A stretch of DNA of 64,000 nucleotides, from assembly GCF_003072125.1 (NCBI RefSeq), contig NZ_QCYH01000001.1, positions 124,001-188,000 on the forward strand, given 5' to 3'. Source of the stretch: Pelagivirga sediminicola. GTDB taxonomy: Bacteria > Pseudomonadota > Alphaproteobacteria > Rhodobacterales > Rhodobacteraceae. The first letter of the stretch is position 1. The number at the start of each line of letters is the position of its first letter. The position numbers were made by a program, and so were the translations under genes. Shown here one piece after another: positions 43,838-53,425 of the stretch. The notes beneath the pieces were generated by a model. The model had not been told where the DNA came from. It did not search any database and saw nothing but the letters and a program-made list of their open reading frames with translations.

Positions 43838-44782
43838 ATGACCGAGGCGACAAAGCCACTCGCAGCAAGCTTCATTTTACTCTCGTACAATCAGGAAGAT
43901 ACAATTGTGGCTTCTGCTCAGTCTGTACTCGATCAGGCATGTGAGCCAATTGAGGTGATCCTTTCAGATGATGCTTCAACAGATGAAACCTTCAAGAAGA
44001 TATCCGATCTGGCGCACTCATACCGAGGTCCTCACCGCATCGTCGCACGTCAAAATGCTGTGAATATGGGTGTAAATCGGCATATAGAACGCGCCATCAA
44101 GCTGGCCGACTCCGATCTCATGATCTGGACGGCAGGAGATGACATCAATTTTCCGCATCGCGCACAACGAATTATCGATGCGTATCGCAAAACCGGCGCA
44201 AAACTCATCTTCTCGGATGCGCAAACTGTGCTTAAGGACGGCTCACGTGGATCAGACGCCTATAAGCGCGCGCTGTTGTACCATGAAAGTAGCGTGAAAT
44301 CGGCGGCGATTTCTTTCGCGCTGTATCTTGGCGCTACCGCTGCATGGCACAAGGATTTGTATCGTAAATACGGCGGCTTTCCCGCCGAGCGGGCCTATGA
44401 AGATCTCATTCTCGGATTCCGCGCAGTTCTTGAGGACAGCATTCACTACATAGAAGAGGAATTGGTCTTGTATCATGAAAGCATAGGAGTCTCGAGCCAA
44501 CTACGCGCTGGACAAGGAGAAATCGATAACAGAACGCGTCGCATAGAAATCTTGCGCAATCTTCGGCGTGTTCTCGAACAGCGGCTAAAGGATGCTGACA
44601 TCTACGGTTTGTCACGGAATGATCCTGCCAGACGTGTCTTGGTCAGCAGGATTCACTCGATGACCACGCGTCTCGACTATTATCGAAGGCAGCCTGGGGC
44701 GACGCGACGCTTTTTGACCCGTCCCCTCACGACGACACACGCATTTTTATCCGAGATGTTACGAGATTTTCGTAAGCGATGA
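43838..44782 (+). CDS. Family 2 glycosyltransferase
   Basis: A 314-aa GT-A enzyme. SFILLSYNQEDTIVASAQSV starts the nucleotide-sugar domain, VILSDDASTDETF holds the first Asp pair, DLMIWTAGDDINFP the DxD-like site, and FPAERAYEDLILGFRAVL the acceptor/catalytic Asp region. It lacks membrane helices. Lower GC than the core. It is probably part of the surface polysaccharide pathway with its neighbours. Confidence 0.88.
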   Translation: MTEATKPLAASFILLSYNQEDTIVASAQSVLDQACEPIEVILSDDASTDETFKKISDLAHSYRGPHRIVARQNAVNMGVNRHIERAIKLADSDLMIWTAGDDINFPHRAQRIIDAYRKTGAKLIFSDAQTVLKDGSRGSDAYKRALLYHESSVKSAAISFALYLGATAAWHKDLYRKYGGFPAERAYEDLILGFRAVLEDSIHYIEEELVLYHESIGVSSQLRAGQGEIDNRTRRIEILRNLRRVLEQRLKDADIYGLSRNDPARRVLVSRIHSMTTRLDYYRRQPGATRRFLTRPLTTTHAFLSEMLRDFRKR

Positions 44783-44854
44783 GGGCGGGCAACACGCAGT
44801 TATCTGCATGGACGGCGGGCTTTAGCCCAAGCCCACGCGAGCCACAACTTACCT

Positions 44855-45802
44855 TCAGCCCAGATCCCATTCATACTGCTCGAACAAGACACTCCGCGCT
44901 CCGAACATTTCTTTCTGTCTTGCCAACCCGGTGTTCAGCGTTCGTCCGCCATTTGTGGTCGAAATGCCGAAATTGAACCACGTTCTGTCCGAATAGATCT
45001 CATCGAGCAGATGGGAAACGATCAGGTCGAGCGCGCCCTCGCGCCGTCCCGCATCGGTGGTCGCCATATATTGCACATGCGCCACCTGGCCACAGTCGAA
45101 AACCAGCAGTCCGCCTTGGAGCAGATCACCTGCACAAGCAAGGTAAAGGCGAATTCTCTCGGGGAAATGCGCGCGAAGCAATTCGATCTCTTGTAGGCTA
45201 TGGGTCGGTGCCGCCCCGTGCGCATCGCTTAGCCGCTCAGTAAGGATGCGCCAAAACGCGCTGAAATTGTTGCTTTTCTTTACCTCCAGACCCGCCTTGC
45301 GGGCCCGGCTGGCGCCCTGCCGTTTGGATTTGGAGAATTTCGGAGACCGTCCGATGGCGATGGCCGACGCGAGGTCACAGCGCACCAGCCGCGCGCCGGC
45401 CTGGTGCAGGGCATAGATGTCCGCTTCGGCCGGAAAGCGATGGAAGATATGCGGAATGGCCTTGTAGAGCAGCCTGTCAAAGCCCGAATTGCGCAGCGTA
45501 TCGCGCAGGGAGGATACCGTCTTGACCATCATCTCCGCGGACATGGCCGACCCGGTGATGAGCCCGCCATAGGTCAGCCCGCCGTGAGACTGAAGCGTCC
45601 TTCCAACCCGATTCGCGGGCAGCAAGGCCATGATCCGGCCATTCACCTCCATGATCAGCGAATGATCCTCGAATCTGTCCGCATGATACCCCATGAAGCG
45701 GCGGTCATGCAGGAAGGTGCCATTGGCGGACGCGGCGACAAAGATGTTCCACGCCTCTTCGTCCTCGGGCGCATAGCGCCTTATCGTCAGGGGTTCGTTC
45801 AT
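44855..45802 (-). CDS. FemAB/GNAT-like acyltransferase
   Basis: A 315-aa protein with two GNAT-like halves, like FemAB proteins and polysaccharide-linked acyltransferases. EAWNIFVAASANGTFLHDRRFM and LPANRVGRTLQSHGGLTYGGL mark the first half; LYLACAGDLLQGGLLVFDCG and VAHVQYMATTDAGRREGALDL mark the second. The start at 45800-45802 gives MNEPLTIRRYAPEDEEAW. It likely adds an amino acid or acyl group to a nucleotide-linked amino sugar. It converges with the GT2 gene. Confidence 0.8.
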   Translation of the reverse strand: MNEPLTIRRYAPEDEEAWNIFVAASANGTFLHDRRFMGYHADRFEDHSLIMEVNGRIMALLPANRVGRTLQSHGGLTYGGLITGSAMSAEMMVKTVSSLRDTLRNSGFDRLLYKAIPHIFHRFPAEADIYALHQAGARLVRCDLASAIAIGRSPKFSKSKRQGASRARKAGLEVKKSNNFSAFWRILTERLSDAHGAAPTHSLQEIELLRAHFPERIRLYLACAGDLLQGGLLVFDCGQVAHVQYMATTDAGRREGALDLIVSHLLDEIYSDRTWFNFGISTTNGGRTLNTGLARQKEMFGARSVLFEQYEWDLG

Positions 45803-45980
45803 TCTGCCATGCCACTTTCCCGGGTTCGGCCCAGTGTCCCGTATCATATCGCTGGTTGGGATCCCATGATCAACACCTCTTGCACGAGGGCGCTCGACCA
45901 CCGATGCCTAGGGGCAAACCCATTGTCGAAGGGCGCTTCGTCGGATACTTAATGAGCAACAAAAGCGAGGCCCGAATTCC

Positions 45981-46391
45981 ATGTCCCTGAGCGACTGCCG
46001 TGTTATAGAACTGCCCAAGATCGCAGATGCGCGTGGCAACCTGACCTTCGTGGAGGGCGGCAATCACATCCCATTCGACATCAAGCGCGTTTACTACCTA
46101 TATGACGTGCCGGGCGGCGCCGATCGCGGAGAGCACGCGCACAAGGCGTTGCACCAGTTCGTGATCTGCATGTCGGGCAGTTTCGACATGGTGCTCGATG
46201 ACGGGTTCGAAACGCAGCGGTTCCATCTGAACAGGTCGTATTTCGGGGTCTATGTCTGCCCGATGATGTGGCGATACCTCGATAATTTTTCCTCCGGGTC
46301 AGTTTGCATGGTCATGGCATCGGCCCCCTACGACGAATCCGATTACATCCGGGATCGCGCGGAATTCATCAGCGCCGTGGCTGCCTCGTGA
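45981..46391 (+). CDS. FdtA/QdtA-type sugar 3,4-ketoisomerase
   Basis: A 136-aa cupin. [40 protein letters not shown] and [18 protein letters not shown] are typical of dTDP-4-dehydro-6-deoxyglucose 3,4-ketoisomerases, with the His residues of GEHAHK at the active site. It makes the 3-keto sugar for the aminotransferase encoded next, with which it overlaps (GTGA). Whether the product is the Fuc3N or Qui3N series cannot be told. Confidence 0.88.
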   Translation: MSLSDCRVIELPKIADARGNLTFVEGGNHIPFDIKRVYYLYDVPGGADRGEHAHKALHQFVICMSGSFDMVLDDGFETQRFHLNRSYFGVYVCPMMWRYLDNFSSGSVCMVMASAPYDESDYIRDRAEFISAVAAS

Positions 46392-47482
46392 AGGTTCCGT
46401 TTCTTGATCTGCAAGCGGCCCATGCCGATATCGAAGACCGCATCGAGGCCGAGTTGTTGCGCGTCGCGCGGTCGGGCTCTTATATTCTCGGCCCGGAACT
46501 GGAGACGTTCGAGGGCGCATTTGCAGCCTATGTGCGCAGCCGTCATTGCGTAGGCTTGGCCAACGGCCTTGATGCGCTGCACCTCGGGCTGAAAGCGATG
46601 GGCATTGGCCCAGGCGATGAGGTGATCGTGCCCGCCAACACCTACATCGCCACCTGGCTGGCCGTCAGCCAATGCGGCGCGACCCCGATACCCGCTGAAC
46701 CGCGCGAGGACACCTACAATATCGACCCAGAAGCCGTGCGTGCGGCCGTGACAGATCGGACACGGGCCATCCTTCCCGTGCATCTGTATGGACAGCCCGC
46801 CGACATGGACGCGCTCGAGGCGATCGCGGCGCAACACGGTCTTTCCGTTCTCGAAGACGGCGCCCAAGCGCATGGCGCGCGCTACAAGGCGCGCAAGATA
46901 GGCAGTACCGGCACCGTCGCCTGGAGCTTTTATCCGACGAAAAACCTCGGCGCGCTCGGGGATGGCGGTGCACTGACGAGCGATGATGATCAGGTCGCGG
47001 CCCGGACCAGGCTGTTGCGCAACTACGGATCGGCAGTCAAATACGAGAACCAGATGAAGGGAGTGAACAGCCGCCTCGACCCGATTCAGGCGGCTGTGCT
47101 GAAGGTCAAGCTGGGCACGCTCGACGCAGCAACAACCCGACGCCAAAATATTGCCCGATGCTATTCCGAGGCATTCTCTGCAGCCGGTCTTGGCGCGCCC
47201 TATGTGCCGGATTGGGCCGATCCGGTCTGGCATCTCTACGTCCTGCGCCACCCCGATCGTGCAGCATTCCAGCAACGGCTGACCGATGCGGGCATCGGCA
47301 CCGTCATCCATTACCCGATCCCACCGCATTTACAGGATGCCTATGCGGAAGCCGGCTATGAACGGGGCAACTTTCCTCTGGCCGAGCGGCTGGCCGAAGA
47401 AGTGCTGAGTCTGCCGATGTGCCCCGCACAGACGGAGGCACAAACGGACTACGTGATCGACAACGTCGTGAGGCTGGCGTGA
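46388..47482 (+). CDS. DegT/DnrJ/EryC1/StrS aminotransferase (FdtB/QdtB-like)
   Basis: A 364-aa PLP enzyme starting at GTG 46388. [40 protein letters not shown] and [13 protein letters not shown] are family blocks; the PLP lysine is Lys185 in [15 protein letters not shown]. With the upstream ketoisomerase it should make a dTDP-3-amino-3,6-dideoxyhexose. The PglD-like protein at 42162 could be the matching N-acyltransferase. rmlA and rmlB are not in this window. Confidence 0.9.
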   Translation: MKVPFLDLQAAHADIEDRIEAELLRVARSGSYILGPELETFEGAFAAYVRSRHCVGLANGLDALHLGLKAMGIGPGDEVIVPANTYIATWLAVSQCGATPIPAEPREDTYNIDPEAVRAAVTDRTRAILPVHLYGQPADMDALEAIAAQHGLSVLEDGAQAHGARYKARKIGSTGTVAWSFYPTKNLGALGDGGALTSDDDQVAARTRLLRNYGSAVKYENQMKGVNSRLDPIQAAVLKVKLGTLDAATTRRQNIARCYSEAFSAAGLGAPYVPDWADPVWHLYVLRHPDRAAFQQRLTDAGIGTVIHYPIPPHLQDAYAEAGYERGNFPLAERLAEEVLSLPMCPAQTEAQTDYVIDNVVRLA

Positions 47483-48256
47483 TCACGCGATGTAAGGATT
47501 GGGGTTGTCATTCAGTCAATAGACAAGGCGCTGAAATCCTGTTGTCCACGGGGCTGCGTCATCCCCAGGAAAATCTTATCTTTCCCGGCGCCAAAGTAGT
47601 TTCTGCACCGGGACGCTATTTGTGACCACGTTAGTTTCGATCTTGGAATTTCCACTGCACGAGAGGTCAACACCATGAAAATCGACTGCATGATCATTCA
47701 TCTCGAGCGCGCTCACGCGTGCCTGCCGCGGGTGGAGGCCACAGTGGACACGGTGCCGCTGCGGGCGTGGACGGACAACAGATGAAGACGACCAATCGCA
47801 GGCCTATGTTCGCAGACTGCTGCGCCCGACCTATCCACTTCCATTGCGCCAATCGGAGATAGTCACCTTCCACATCCAGCCGGGCAATTTTGTGCGCTTT
47901 CCGATCAAGCTGCGCAAGACTGCCCTGCACGATATCGCCTCCGCCGGGTCAGTTCGGTTGTAGTCACATGACCGAACCGCGCTTGGCATGGTTGCCCAGT
48001 TGGTGACCGCGAAGCAGCAAAAGCCCTTCTTGCGACGTCCCAAAAAATTCGACCGCCCCGGCGACAACGTCTTGCAAATGCAGTGGGTGCACGATGCGCG
48101 AGTGTCAACAATCTGGCCCTCTGGCGTGCATGAAATATCGGGCCAACTCTGCGGCAGCCTGATCGGCCGCAAGAGTGATTTTGGCTAAAAAATGCGGCGC
48201 GAAATTCTGGGATCAATATATCGCCGGAAAATTCACGCCCTTGCCAAACGGTACAT
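47483..48256. other. 774-bp stretch of gene debris
   Basis: No intact gene. A small rightward frame at 47675 with a good ribosome site, and a second frame just after it, together resemble a broken family-25 glycosyltransferase (listed separately). From about 47870 to 48256 I see nothing recognisable on either strand. Confidence 0.5.
47675..47870 (+). pseudogene. Possible GT25-type glycosyltransferase fragment with a frameshift
   Basis: MKIDCMIIHLERAHACLPRV at 47675 looks like the start of LPS family-25 glycosyltransferases. It ends in a stop near 47783. A second frame then reads AYVRRLLRPTYPLPLRQSEI followed by VTF, like the conserved YPFPLRPxEIGCF block that should follow. The match is lost soon after. 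Short and tentative, but the order and spacing fit one decayed gene. Confidence 0.35.
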
Positions 48257-48460
48257 TCATGCCCGGGAACAATGCCGAAGACCGGACAACGATATCCGCT
48301 TCACCGCGTCGCAGAGAACCTGGGTGCGGAGCGACACCGACAGAAATGCCGGCGCGCCATGATGCCGGATTTCTTCCGGCCAGCGACGGCGAAAGTGGAA
48401 GACACCATTTCTGCGGACCAGGTGCAAACGCCATTTTCTGCTCGTGACGCGCGGCGGGCG
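48257..48460 (-). pseudogene. Tyrosine-recombinase (integrase) N-terminal fragment
   Basis: The reverse-strand frame contains WRLHLVRRNGVFHFRRRWPE and ends soon after FLSVSLRTQVLCDAVKR. This is the arm-binding N-terminus (DUF6538 type) of Rhodobacterales phage integrases, with the usual FRRR and SLRT blocks. The core-binding and catalytic domains are absent. It lies about 110 bases from tRNA-Gln, the usual place for an integrase beside its attachment site. Confidence 0.55.
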
Positions 48461-48568
48461 CCCCGGCCGATGCGAAGCAGTTTTTGAAGCGCCGGTATGT
48501 TCAGACGGGAAGCTGGCCGCCTGATCAATGGATGTCCCATTGGGGAGTATGGAGTTTTTCGGTGTCAT

Positions 48569-48643
48569 TGGCTGGGGTGGTAGGATTCGAACCTACGATA
48601 CACGGTACCAAAAACCGATGCCTTACCGCTTGGCTACACCCCA
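48569..48643 (-). tRNA. tRNA-Gln (TTG)
   Basis: The reverse strand gives a 75-nt tRNA: acceptor TGGGGTG pairs CACCCCA, D-arm GCCAAGCGGTAAGGC, anticodon loop TTTTGGT with anticodon TTG, T-loop TTCGAAT and an encoded CCA. It reads CAA and CAG. It marks the right edge of the decayed island. Confidence 0.94.
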
Positions 48644-48771
48644 ACGTGGCGTGGTGATTAGCCTGACGCGGCATGGGGTGCAAGACCGAATGGCAAAAAT
48701 TCTGCGGAATTTGGCGGCTTTGCAATCGTGCTGGCCGCGCCGGAGCGAAAGGCGGCGCGGAAGCCCGTGGA

Positions 48772-49272
48772 TCACTCCAGAATTTCGTCCGCGCCGACGC
48801 CCCAGATCGCCGATTTGGGCACCCAGCCGTCATAGCCGCCGACCTCCAGTTCGCACCAGCCGGGGATGCATTCGGCGATGCGCGCGATCACGCCCAGCTC
48901 CAGCTGGGCGGCGACCAGTGATTTGGGGTCGGGGTTGATATGCATCTGCAGCATGTCCTGCTCGACCAGCGCGGTGCGCACGCCCGACAGCAGCGAGTAA
49001 TGCATCCATCCGCCCGCGCCATCGCGGTCGCGCACGCGCCGCCAGTGGCCATGCTCGGCGGTGATCTCCAGCGGCGTGTCGCGCTTGCGAAAGATCCAGT
49101 CGATGCGGTGCGTGCGGCTGGGCCCGCGGCGGGCGTATCCTTCGGCGGCCTTCATCGACACGAAGCGCGGCAATGGCAGGTTCGTGACCGGGCCGCGATC
49201 CTGCGCCATTGCGGCAAACGGCAACGCCGCGACGATCGCGACTGCGCAAAACATTCGGTATGGCTTGACCAT
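48772..49272 (-). CDS. Secreted SH3-domain protein
   Basis: A 166-aa periplasmic protein. A signal peptide (MFCAVAIVAALPFAAMAQ) is followed by two SH3b-like halves: LPRFVSMKAAEGYARRGPSR with HRIDWIFRKRDTPLEI, and QLELGVIARIAECIPGWCEL with GYDGWVPKSAIWGV. Such proteins bind peptidoglycan or partner enzymes; no catalytic site is seen. It is divergent from the 2-hydroxyacid dehydrogenase. Confidence 0.85.
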   Translation of the reverse strand: MVKPYRMFCAVAIVAALPFAAMAQDRGPVTNLPLPRFVSMKAAEGYARRGPSRTHRIDWIFRKRDTPLEITAEHGHWRRVRDRDGAGGWMHYSLLSGVRTALVEQDMLQMHINPDPKSLVAAQLELGVIARIAECIPGWCELEVGGYDGWVPKSAIWGVGADEILE

Positions 49273-49377
49273 ATTGCTTTTTCTGCCCGATCTGACCTGC
49301 GGGGTTCTTGTGCCTCGCCCGTTCCTGCGCCACCATGTCACGAAGATATTGAACTTGAAAGATCCAGGAGGCGCTTC

Positions 49378-50358
49378 ATGCCATCTCAACGTCTGAGTGT
49401 TGCCGTTACGCGGCGCTTGCCCGAGCCGGTCGAGGCGCGCCTGTGCGAGCTGTTCGACACCACGCTGCGCGAGGACGACACCCCCATGACCCGCGAGGAG
49501 CTGTCGGCCGCCGCGCGCAGTTGTGACGTGCTGATCCCGACGCTGTCGGACCGGATCGATGCAGGTCTGATCGGGCAGGCTGGGCCGCGGCTCAAGCTGA
49601 TCGCGAATTATGGCGCGGGGGTCGATCACATCGACGTGGCGACGGCGCGACAGCGGGGGATCCTGGTGTCGAACACGCCGGGCGTGTCGGCCGATGACAC
49701 GGCGGACATGACGATGGCGCTGATCCTCGCCGTCACGCGCCGCATCCCCGAGGGGCTGGCGGTGATGCAATCGGGCGAATGGCCCGGCTGGTCGCCGACC
49801 GCGCTGATGGGCGGGCGCATTTCGGGGCGGCGGCTGGGTATCCTCGGGCTCGGCCGGATCGGGCAGGCGGTGGCGCGCCGCGCCGCGGCCTTCGGGATGG
49901 AGGTGCATTACCACAACCGCAAGCGCCTGCGCCCCGAAACCGAGGAAGCGCTGGCCGCGCGCTATTGGGAGAGCCTGGACCAGATGGTTGCGCGGATGGA
50001 CGTGATCTCGGTCAACTGCCCGCACACGCCGTCGACCTTTCATCTGATGAACGCGCGCCGCCTTGCCCTGATGAAGGAGGGCGCGGTGATCGTGAACACC
50101 TCGCGCGGCGAGGTGATCGACCAGAACGCGCTGACGCGGGTGCTGCGCGCGGGCGAGATCGCGGGCGCGGGGCTGGACGTCTACGAGGACGCGGCCAATC
50201 CGCGCCTGCGCGCGATGAAGAACGTGGTGCTCTTGCCGCATATGGGCTCGGCCACGGTCGAGGGGCGGATCGAGATGGGCGAAAAGGTGCTGGTGAACAT
50301 CAAGACCTTTCAGGACGGACACCGCCCGCCCGATCAGGTCGTCCCGGCAATGCTGTGA
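49378..50358 (+). CDS. D-2-hydroxyacid dehydrogenase (glyoxylate/hydroxypyruvate reductase-like)
   Basis: A 326-aa NAD(P)-dependent enzyme. The nucleotide-binding motif is LGILGLGRIGQAVARRAAAFG, and the catalytic Arg, Glu and His lie in VNTSRGEVID, AGAGLDVYED and LLPHMGSAT. AGGAGG precedes the ATG at 49378. Family members reduce glyoxylate or hydroxypyruvate, or oxidise D-glycerate. Its stop overlaps the ggt start (GTGA). Confidence 0.9.
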   Translation: MPSQRLSVAVTRRLPEPVEARLCELFDTTLREDDTPMTREELSAAARSCDVLIPTLSDRIDAGLIGQAGPRLKLIANYGAGVDHIDVATARQRGILVSNTPGVSADDTADMTMALILAVTRRIPEGLAVMQSGEWPGWSPTALMGGRISGRRLGILGLGRIGQAVARRAAAFGMEVHYHNRKRLRPETEEALAARYWESLDQMVARMDVISVNCPHTPSTFHLMNARRLALMKEGAVIVNTSRGEVIDQNALTRVLRAGEIAGAGLDVYEDAANPRLRAMKNVVLLPHMGSATVEGRIEMGEKVLVNIKTFQDGHRPPDQVVPAML

Positions 50359-52097
50359 GCCTGCGCGCGCTGTCCCTTGCGGTCGCGCTGCTGGCAGGGG
50401 ACGCTGCCGCGCAGCAGGCCACCGATGCGATCGCGCCGGAGATCGGCGCGTTCGAGGCTCAGGCGGCATCCGCGCCGGTTCAGGCCGATGAGTGGATGGT
50501 GGTCGCCGCGCATCCGCTGGCCAGCCGGGCAGGGGCGCGCGTTCTGCGCGAGGGCGGCAGTGCGGCCGATGCGATGGTCGCCGTGCAGCTGGTGCTGGGA
50601 CTGGTGGAGCCGCAAAGCTCGGGCCTCGGCGGCGGCGCGTTCCTTGTCTGGTATGACGCGGCCAGCGGCGATCTGACCACGCTTGACGGGCGCGAGACGG
50701 CGCCGCTGCACGCATCGCCCCTGCTGTTTCAGGACGCGGCGGGCCAGCCGCTGGCCTTCATGGATGCGGTCGTCGGCGGCCGCTCGGTCGGGGTGCCGGG
50801 CACCCCCATGCTGCTGGCCGAGGCGCATGCGCGCTGGGGGCGGCTGAACTGGGCGGACCTGTTTGCGGAGGCCCATGATCATGCCGCGCAGGGCTTCGAG
50901 GTCAGCCCGCGCATGGCCGCGTCCATCGCCGCCAATGCCGACACGCTGGACCGGTTTGCCGCAACGCGCGATTATTTCCTGCCGGAGGGCCGCATGCTGA
51001 AGGCCGGGGACATGCTGAAAAACCCGGCCTATGCCAAGACGCTCCAGACCTTTGCCGAGGAGGGGCCGGCCCCGTTCTATACCGGCCCCATCGCGCGCCA
51101 GATCATCCGCGCGGTGCAGTCCGCGCCGGAGACCCCCGGCACGCTCGGCGCGCTTGATCTGGCGATCTACGAGGTCAGGGAGCGCGCGCCGGTCTGCGCG
51201 CCCTATCGCGGCCATGAGGTCTGCGGGATGGGGCCACCATCGTCCGGCGCCATTGCCGTGGGGCAGATACTGGGCACGCTTGCGGGGCATGATCTGGCGG
51301 CAATGGGGCCGGACAGCGCCGAGGCGCGGCGCTTGATCGGCGATGCCACGCGGCTTGCCTTTGCGGATCGGGGCCGCTTTGTCGCCGACAGCGATTATGT
51401 GCCGGTTCCGGTCAAGGGGCTGCTGGCGCCCGGCTATCTGCAAGGGCGCGCCGCGCTGCTGGAGGGACCGGATGCGCTGCGCGAAGTGCAGCCCGGCCGC
51501 CCGGAATTCGATCATGCGCAGCTGCGGGGCGACGACGACGCGCTGGAGCTGCCCTCGACCTCGCATATTTCCATCGTGGATCGCTATGGCAATGCGCTGT
51601 CGATGACGACGACGATCGAGAACGCCTTCGGCTCGCGCCTCATGGCGGGCGGCTTCATGCTCAATAACGAGTTGACGGATTTCAGCTTTTCCAGTCACGA
51701 GGACGGCCGCCCCATTGCCAACCGGGTCGAGCCGGGCAAGCGCCCGCGCTCGTCCATGGCGCCGACGATCGTGCTGCGCGACGGCGCGCCGGTGCTGGTG
51801 CTGGGCTCGCCGGGAGGCAGCCAGATCATTCCCTACGTGGCAAATGCGATCATCGGCCATCTGGATTGGGGCATGGATGTGCAGGCGATGACTGACGCAC
51901 CGCACGCGACGAACCGTTTCGGCACCTACGCGCTGGAGGAGGGAACCGGCGCTGCGGCGCTGGCTGGCCCGTTGCGCGCCATGGGGTATGAGGTGCAATT
52001 GCAGGGCCTCAATTCCGGGCTGCATGCCATTTCGCTCGGCGAGGGGTTGCAGGGCGGCGCCGATCCGCGCCGCGAAGGGCTCGCCATCGGCGAGTGA
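50355..52097 (+). CDS. ggt: Gamma-glutamyltransferase
   Basis: A 580-aa Ntn-hydrolase precursor with a GTG start and a cleavable signal (LRALSLAVALLAGDAAAQ). LVEPQSSGLGGGAFLVWYD is the substrate-loop region. The self-cleavage nucleophile is Thr402 in LPSTSHISIVD, and PRSSMAPTIVLRDG and LGSPGGSQII shape the oxyanion site. It breaks down glutathione and gamma-glutamyl compounds in the periplasm. Co-translated with the dehydrogenase before it. Confidence 0.92.
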   Translation: MSLRALSLAVALLAGDAAAQQATDAIAPEIGAFEAQAASAPVQADEWMVVAAHPLASRAGARVLREGGSAADAMVAVQLVLGLVEPQSSGLGGGAFLVWYDAASGDLTTLDGRETAPLHASPLLFQDAAGQPLAFMDAVVGGRSVGVPGTPMLLAEAHARWGRLNWADLFAEAHDHAAQGFEVSPRMAASIAANADTLDRFAATRDYFLPEGRMLKAGDMLKNPAYAKTLQTFAEEGPAPFYTGPIARQIIRAVQSAPETPGTLGALDLAIYEVRERAPVCAPYRGHEVCGMGPPSSGAIAVGQILGTLAGHDLAAMGPDSAEARRLIGDATRLAFADRGRFVADSDYVPVPVKGLLAPGYLQGRAALLEGPDALREVQPGRPEFDHAQLRGDDDALELPSTSHISIVDRYGNALSMTTTIENAFGSRLMAGGFMLNNELTDFSFSSHEDGRPIANRVEPGKRPRSSMAPTIVLRDGAPVLVLGSPGGSQIIPYVANAIIGHLDWGMDVQAMTDAPHATNRFGTYALEEGTGAAALAGPLRAMGYEVQLQGLNSGLHAISLGEGLQGGADPRREGLAIGE

Positions 52098-52192
52098 GGG
52101 CGCCGCCCGCAACTTGCCATTCCGCCATCGCAAAATCGCCCGGATTGGTGGCTAGCTCGGGGGCGAGGTGCCTTTGACGGAGTAGACGGGAC

Positions 52193-53338
52193 ATGAACTA
52201 TTTTGCCATCGGATTCGGCGCCGTGGCCGTCCTTGCCGTCGGGGCCATCGATTTCGCAAATCAGGCCAGCGCGGCAGGCCAATCCCCGGCAGGCTACGCG
52301 CCCAGTGCCTATATTTCCAGCTTTGGCGCGCGCTTCGGCGCCATGCGCGAGGCCCGCGCCGAGGCCGCCGATGAAAAGCTGCGCGCGCAGCTGCGCATGG
52401 CGGGCGCGCGCGCCTATCTGCCAGATCCGCCGCCCGGATGGTCGCGCCGCGCCTGGGACGAGGGCGACAACAGCGCCATCGAGCTGGCCAAACCGCCCCT
52501 GACCGAGGCGCAGGGCGCGGCCCCTGCGGTGCCGTCGATCCTGCCCGATCAGGATGAGGTGGCAGAGCGCGCAGCGCAGGCAGAGCTCATCGCGCAATCA
52601 TGGGTCTACCAGTCCGCCGATGGGCTGGTCGCGCTGCGGGCCAGCTATCATGAGGGCGATCCGGGCGGCGACGCGGCGCCGAGCGTTGGCGATGCGCAGG
52701 GTTGGGGCGTCGTGCAGGGCGTCGCATTCGGCGCGGCGGGTGCGGGCGGCGGTGACGCTCTGTCCACATCGCAGGCCAGAAGCCGGTTTCGCATGTTGCA
52801 GGCGACGATGGGATTCGACGATACCGTGCATCTGACGGTCCTCAGCAACGCAAGCGAGGGCGCGACGCGCGCTCTGCTGGAGCGGATCGACTATGACGGG
52901 CTGAACGCGCTGCTCGGCGCGCCGCTCGGCCATGTCGGGGCGCAGGCCCGCGACATCCCGCCCGCGCTGCAGCCGCGCCTTGCCAGCTTCATGATCGAGC
53001 TGCGCGATGCGTTGCTTGCCAAGCGCAGCGAGACCGCCCTGGCATGGCTAGATCGTGCGGCCTCTCCAGAGGCGGCAATGAAACTGGCCGTCGATGAAAT
53101 GGCGGACGCGTGGGCGGCGGGGCGAACACCGTCGATAGATCTGAAAACGTCGCAAGATGACCCCGCGCCGGAGGCGGGCGGGCAGGGCGGCGGCCTCGGC
53201 GCGATGGTCAAGGGCATCTTTGGCGGCAAGGCCCGCAAGGAGGCGAAGGCCGCCCCCGCAGAGCCGCCAAAGCGCCTGAAGCTGTCGGGCGGCGCGACAT
53301 GTCTGGACGGATCCGCCGGGCGCCTTTGCCGCGACTGA
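52193..53338 (+). CDS. Secreted or membrane-anchored protein of unknown function
   Basis: A 381-aa protein whose first 25 residues (YFAIGFGAVAVLAVGAIDFA) form a signal or anchor. The rest is Ala-rich, with long helical, Glu/Arg-rich stretches (residues about 45-75 and 240-300), a central part (LIAQSWVYQSADGLVALRAS) that looks like beta strands, and a C-terminal KAAPAEPPKRLKLSGGATCL with two cysteines that could form a disulfide. No family recognised. It lies between ggt and a predicted lipoprotein on the same strand. Confidence 0.65.
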   Translation: MNYFAIGFGAVAVLAVGAIDFANQASAAGQSPAGYAPSAYISSFGARFGAMREARAEAADEKLRAQLRMAGARAYLPDPPPGWSRRAWDEGDNSAIELAKPPLTEAQGAAPAVPSILPDQDEVAERAAQAELIAQSWVYQSADGLVALRASYHEGDPGGDAAPSVGDAQGWGVVQGVAFGAAGAGGGDALSTSQARSRFRMLQATMGFDDTVHLTVLSNASEGATRALLERIDYDGLNALLGAPLGHVGAQARDIPPALQPRLASFMIELRDALLAKRSETALAWLDRAASPEAAMKLAVDEMADAWAAGRTPSIDLKTSQDDPAPEAGGQGGGLGAMVKGIFGGKARKEAKAAPAEPPKRLKLSGGATCLDGSAGRLCRD

Positions 53339-53425
53339 CGCGGGGGCAGGGCGCGCGTGCCCCTTGGCCTTTGCGCCGGAACGCGCAAGGATGCGCCGGG
53401 ATTTGCCAAGGGAAGGGCATCGCGC

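Larger units (their letters stand above)
31062..48568. mobile_element. Decayed genomic island between tRNA-Val and tRNA-Gln (proposed)
   Basis: Between the two tRNA genes, intact accessory genes (RND efflux, metal ATPase, polysaccharide synthesis) alternate with gene fragments of unrelated families and traces of mobile genes: an IS3 OrfA piece, an excisionase-like HTH with an in-frame stop, and an integrase N-terminus lying directly beside tRNA-Gln. Base composition changes inside it, with 42160-44780 clearly AT-richer. I found no matching direct repeats at the two ends, so one or several old insertions are possible, and the boundaries are inferred. Confidence 0.45.
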
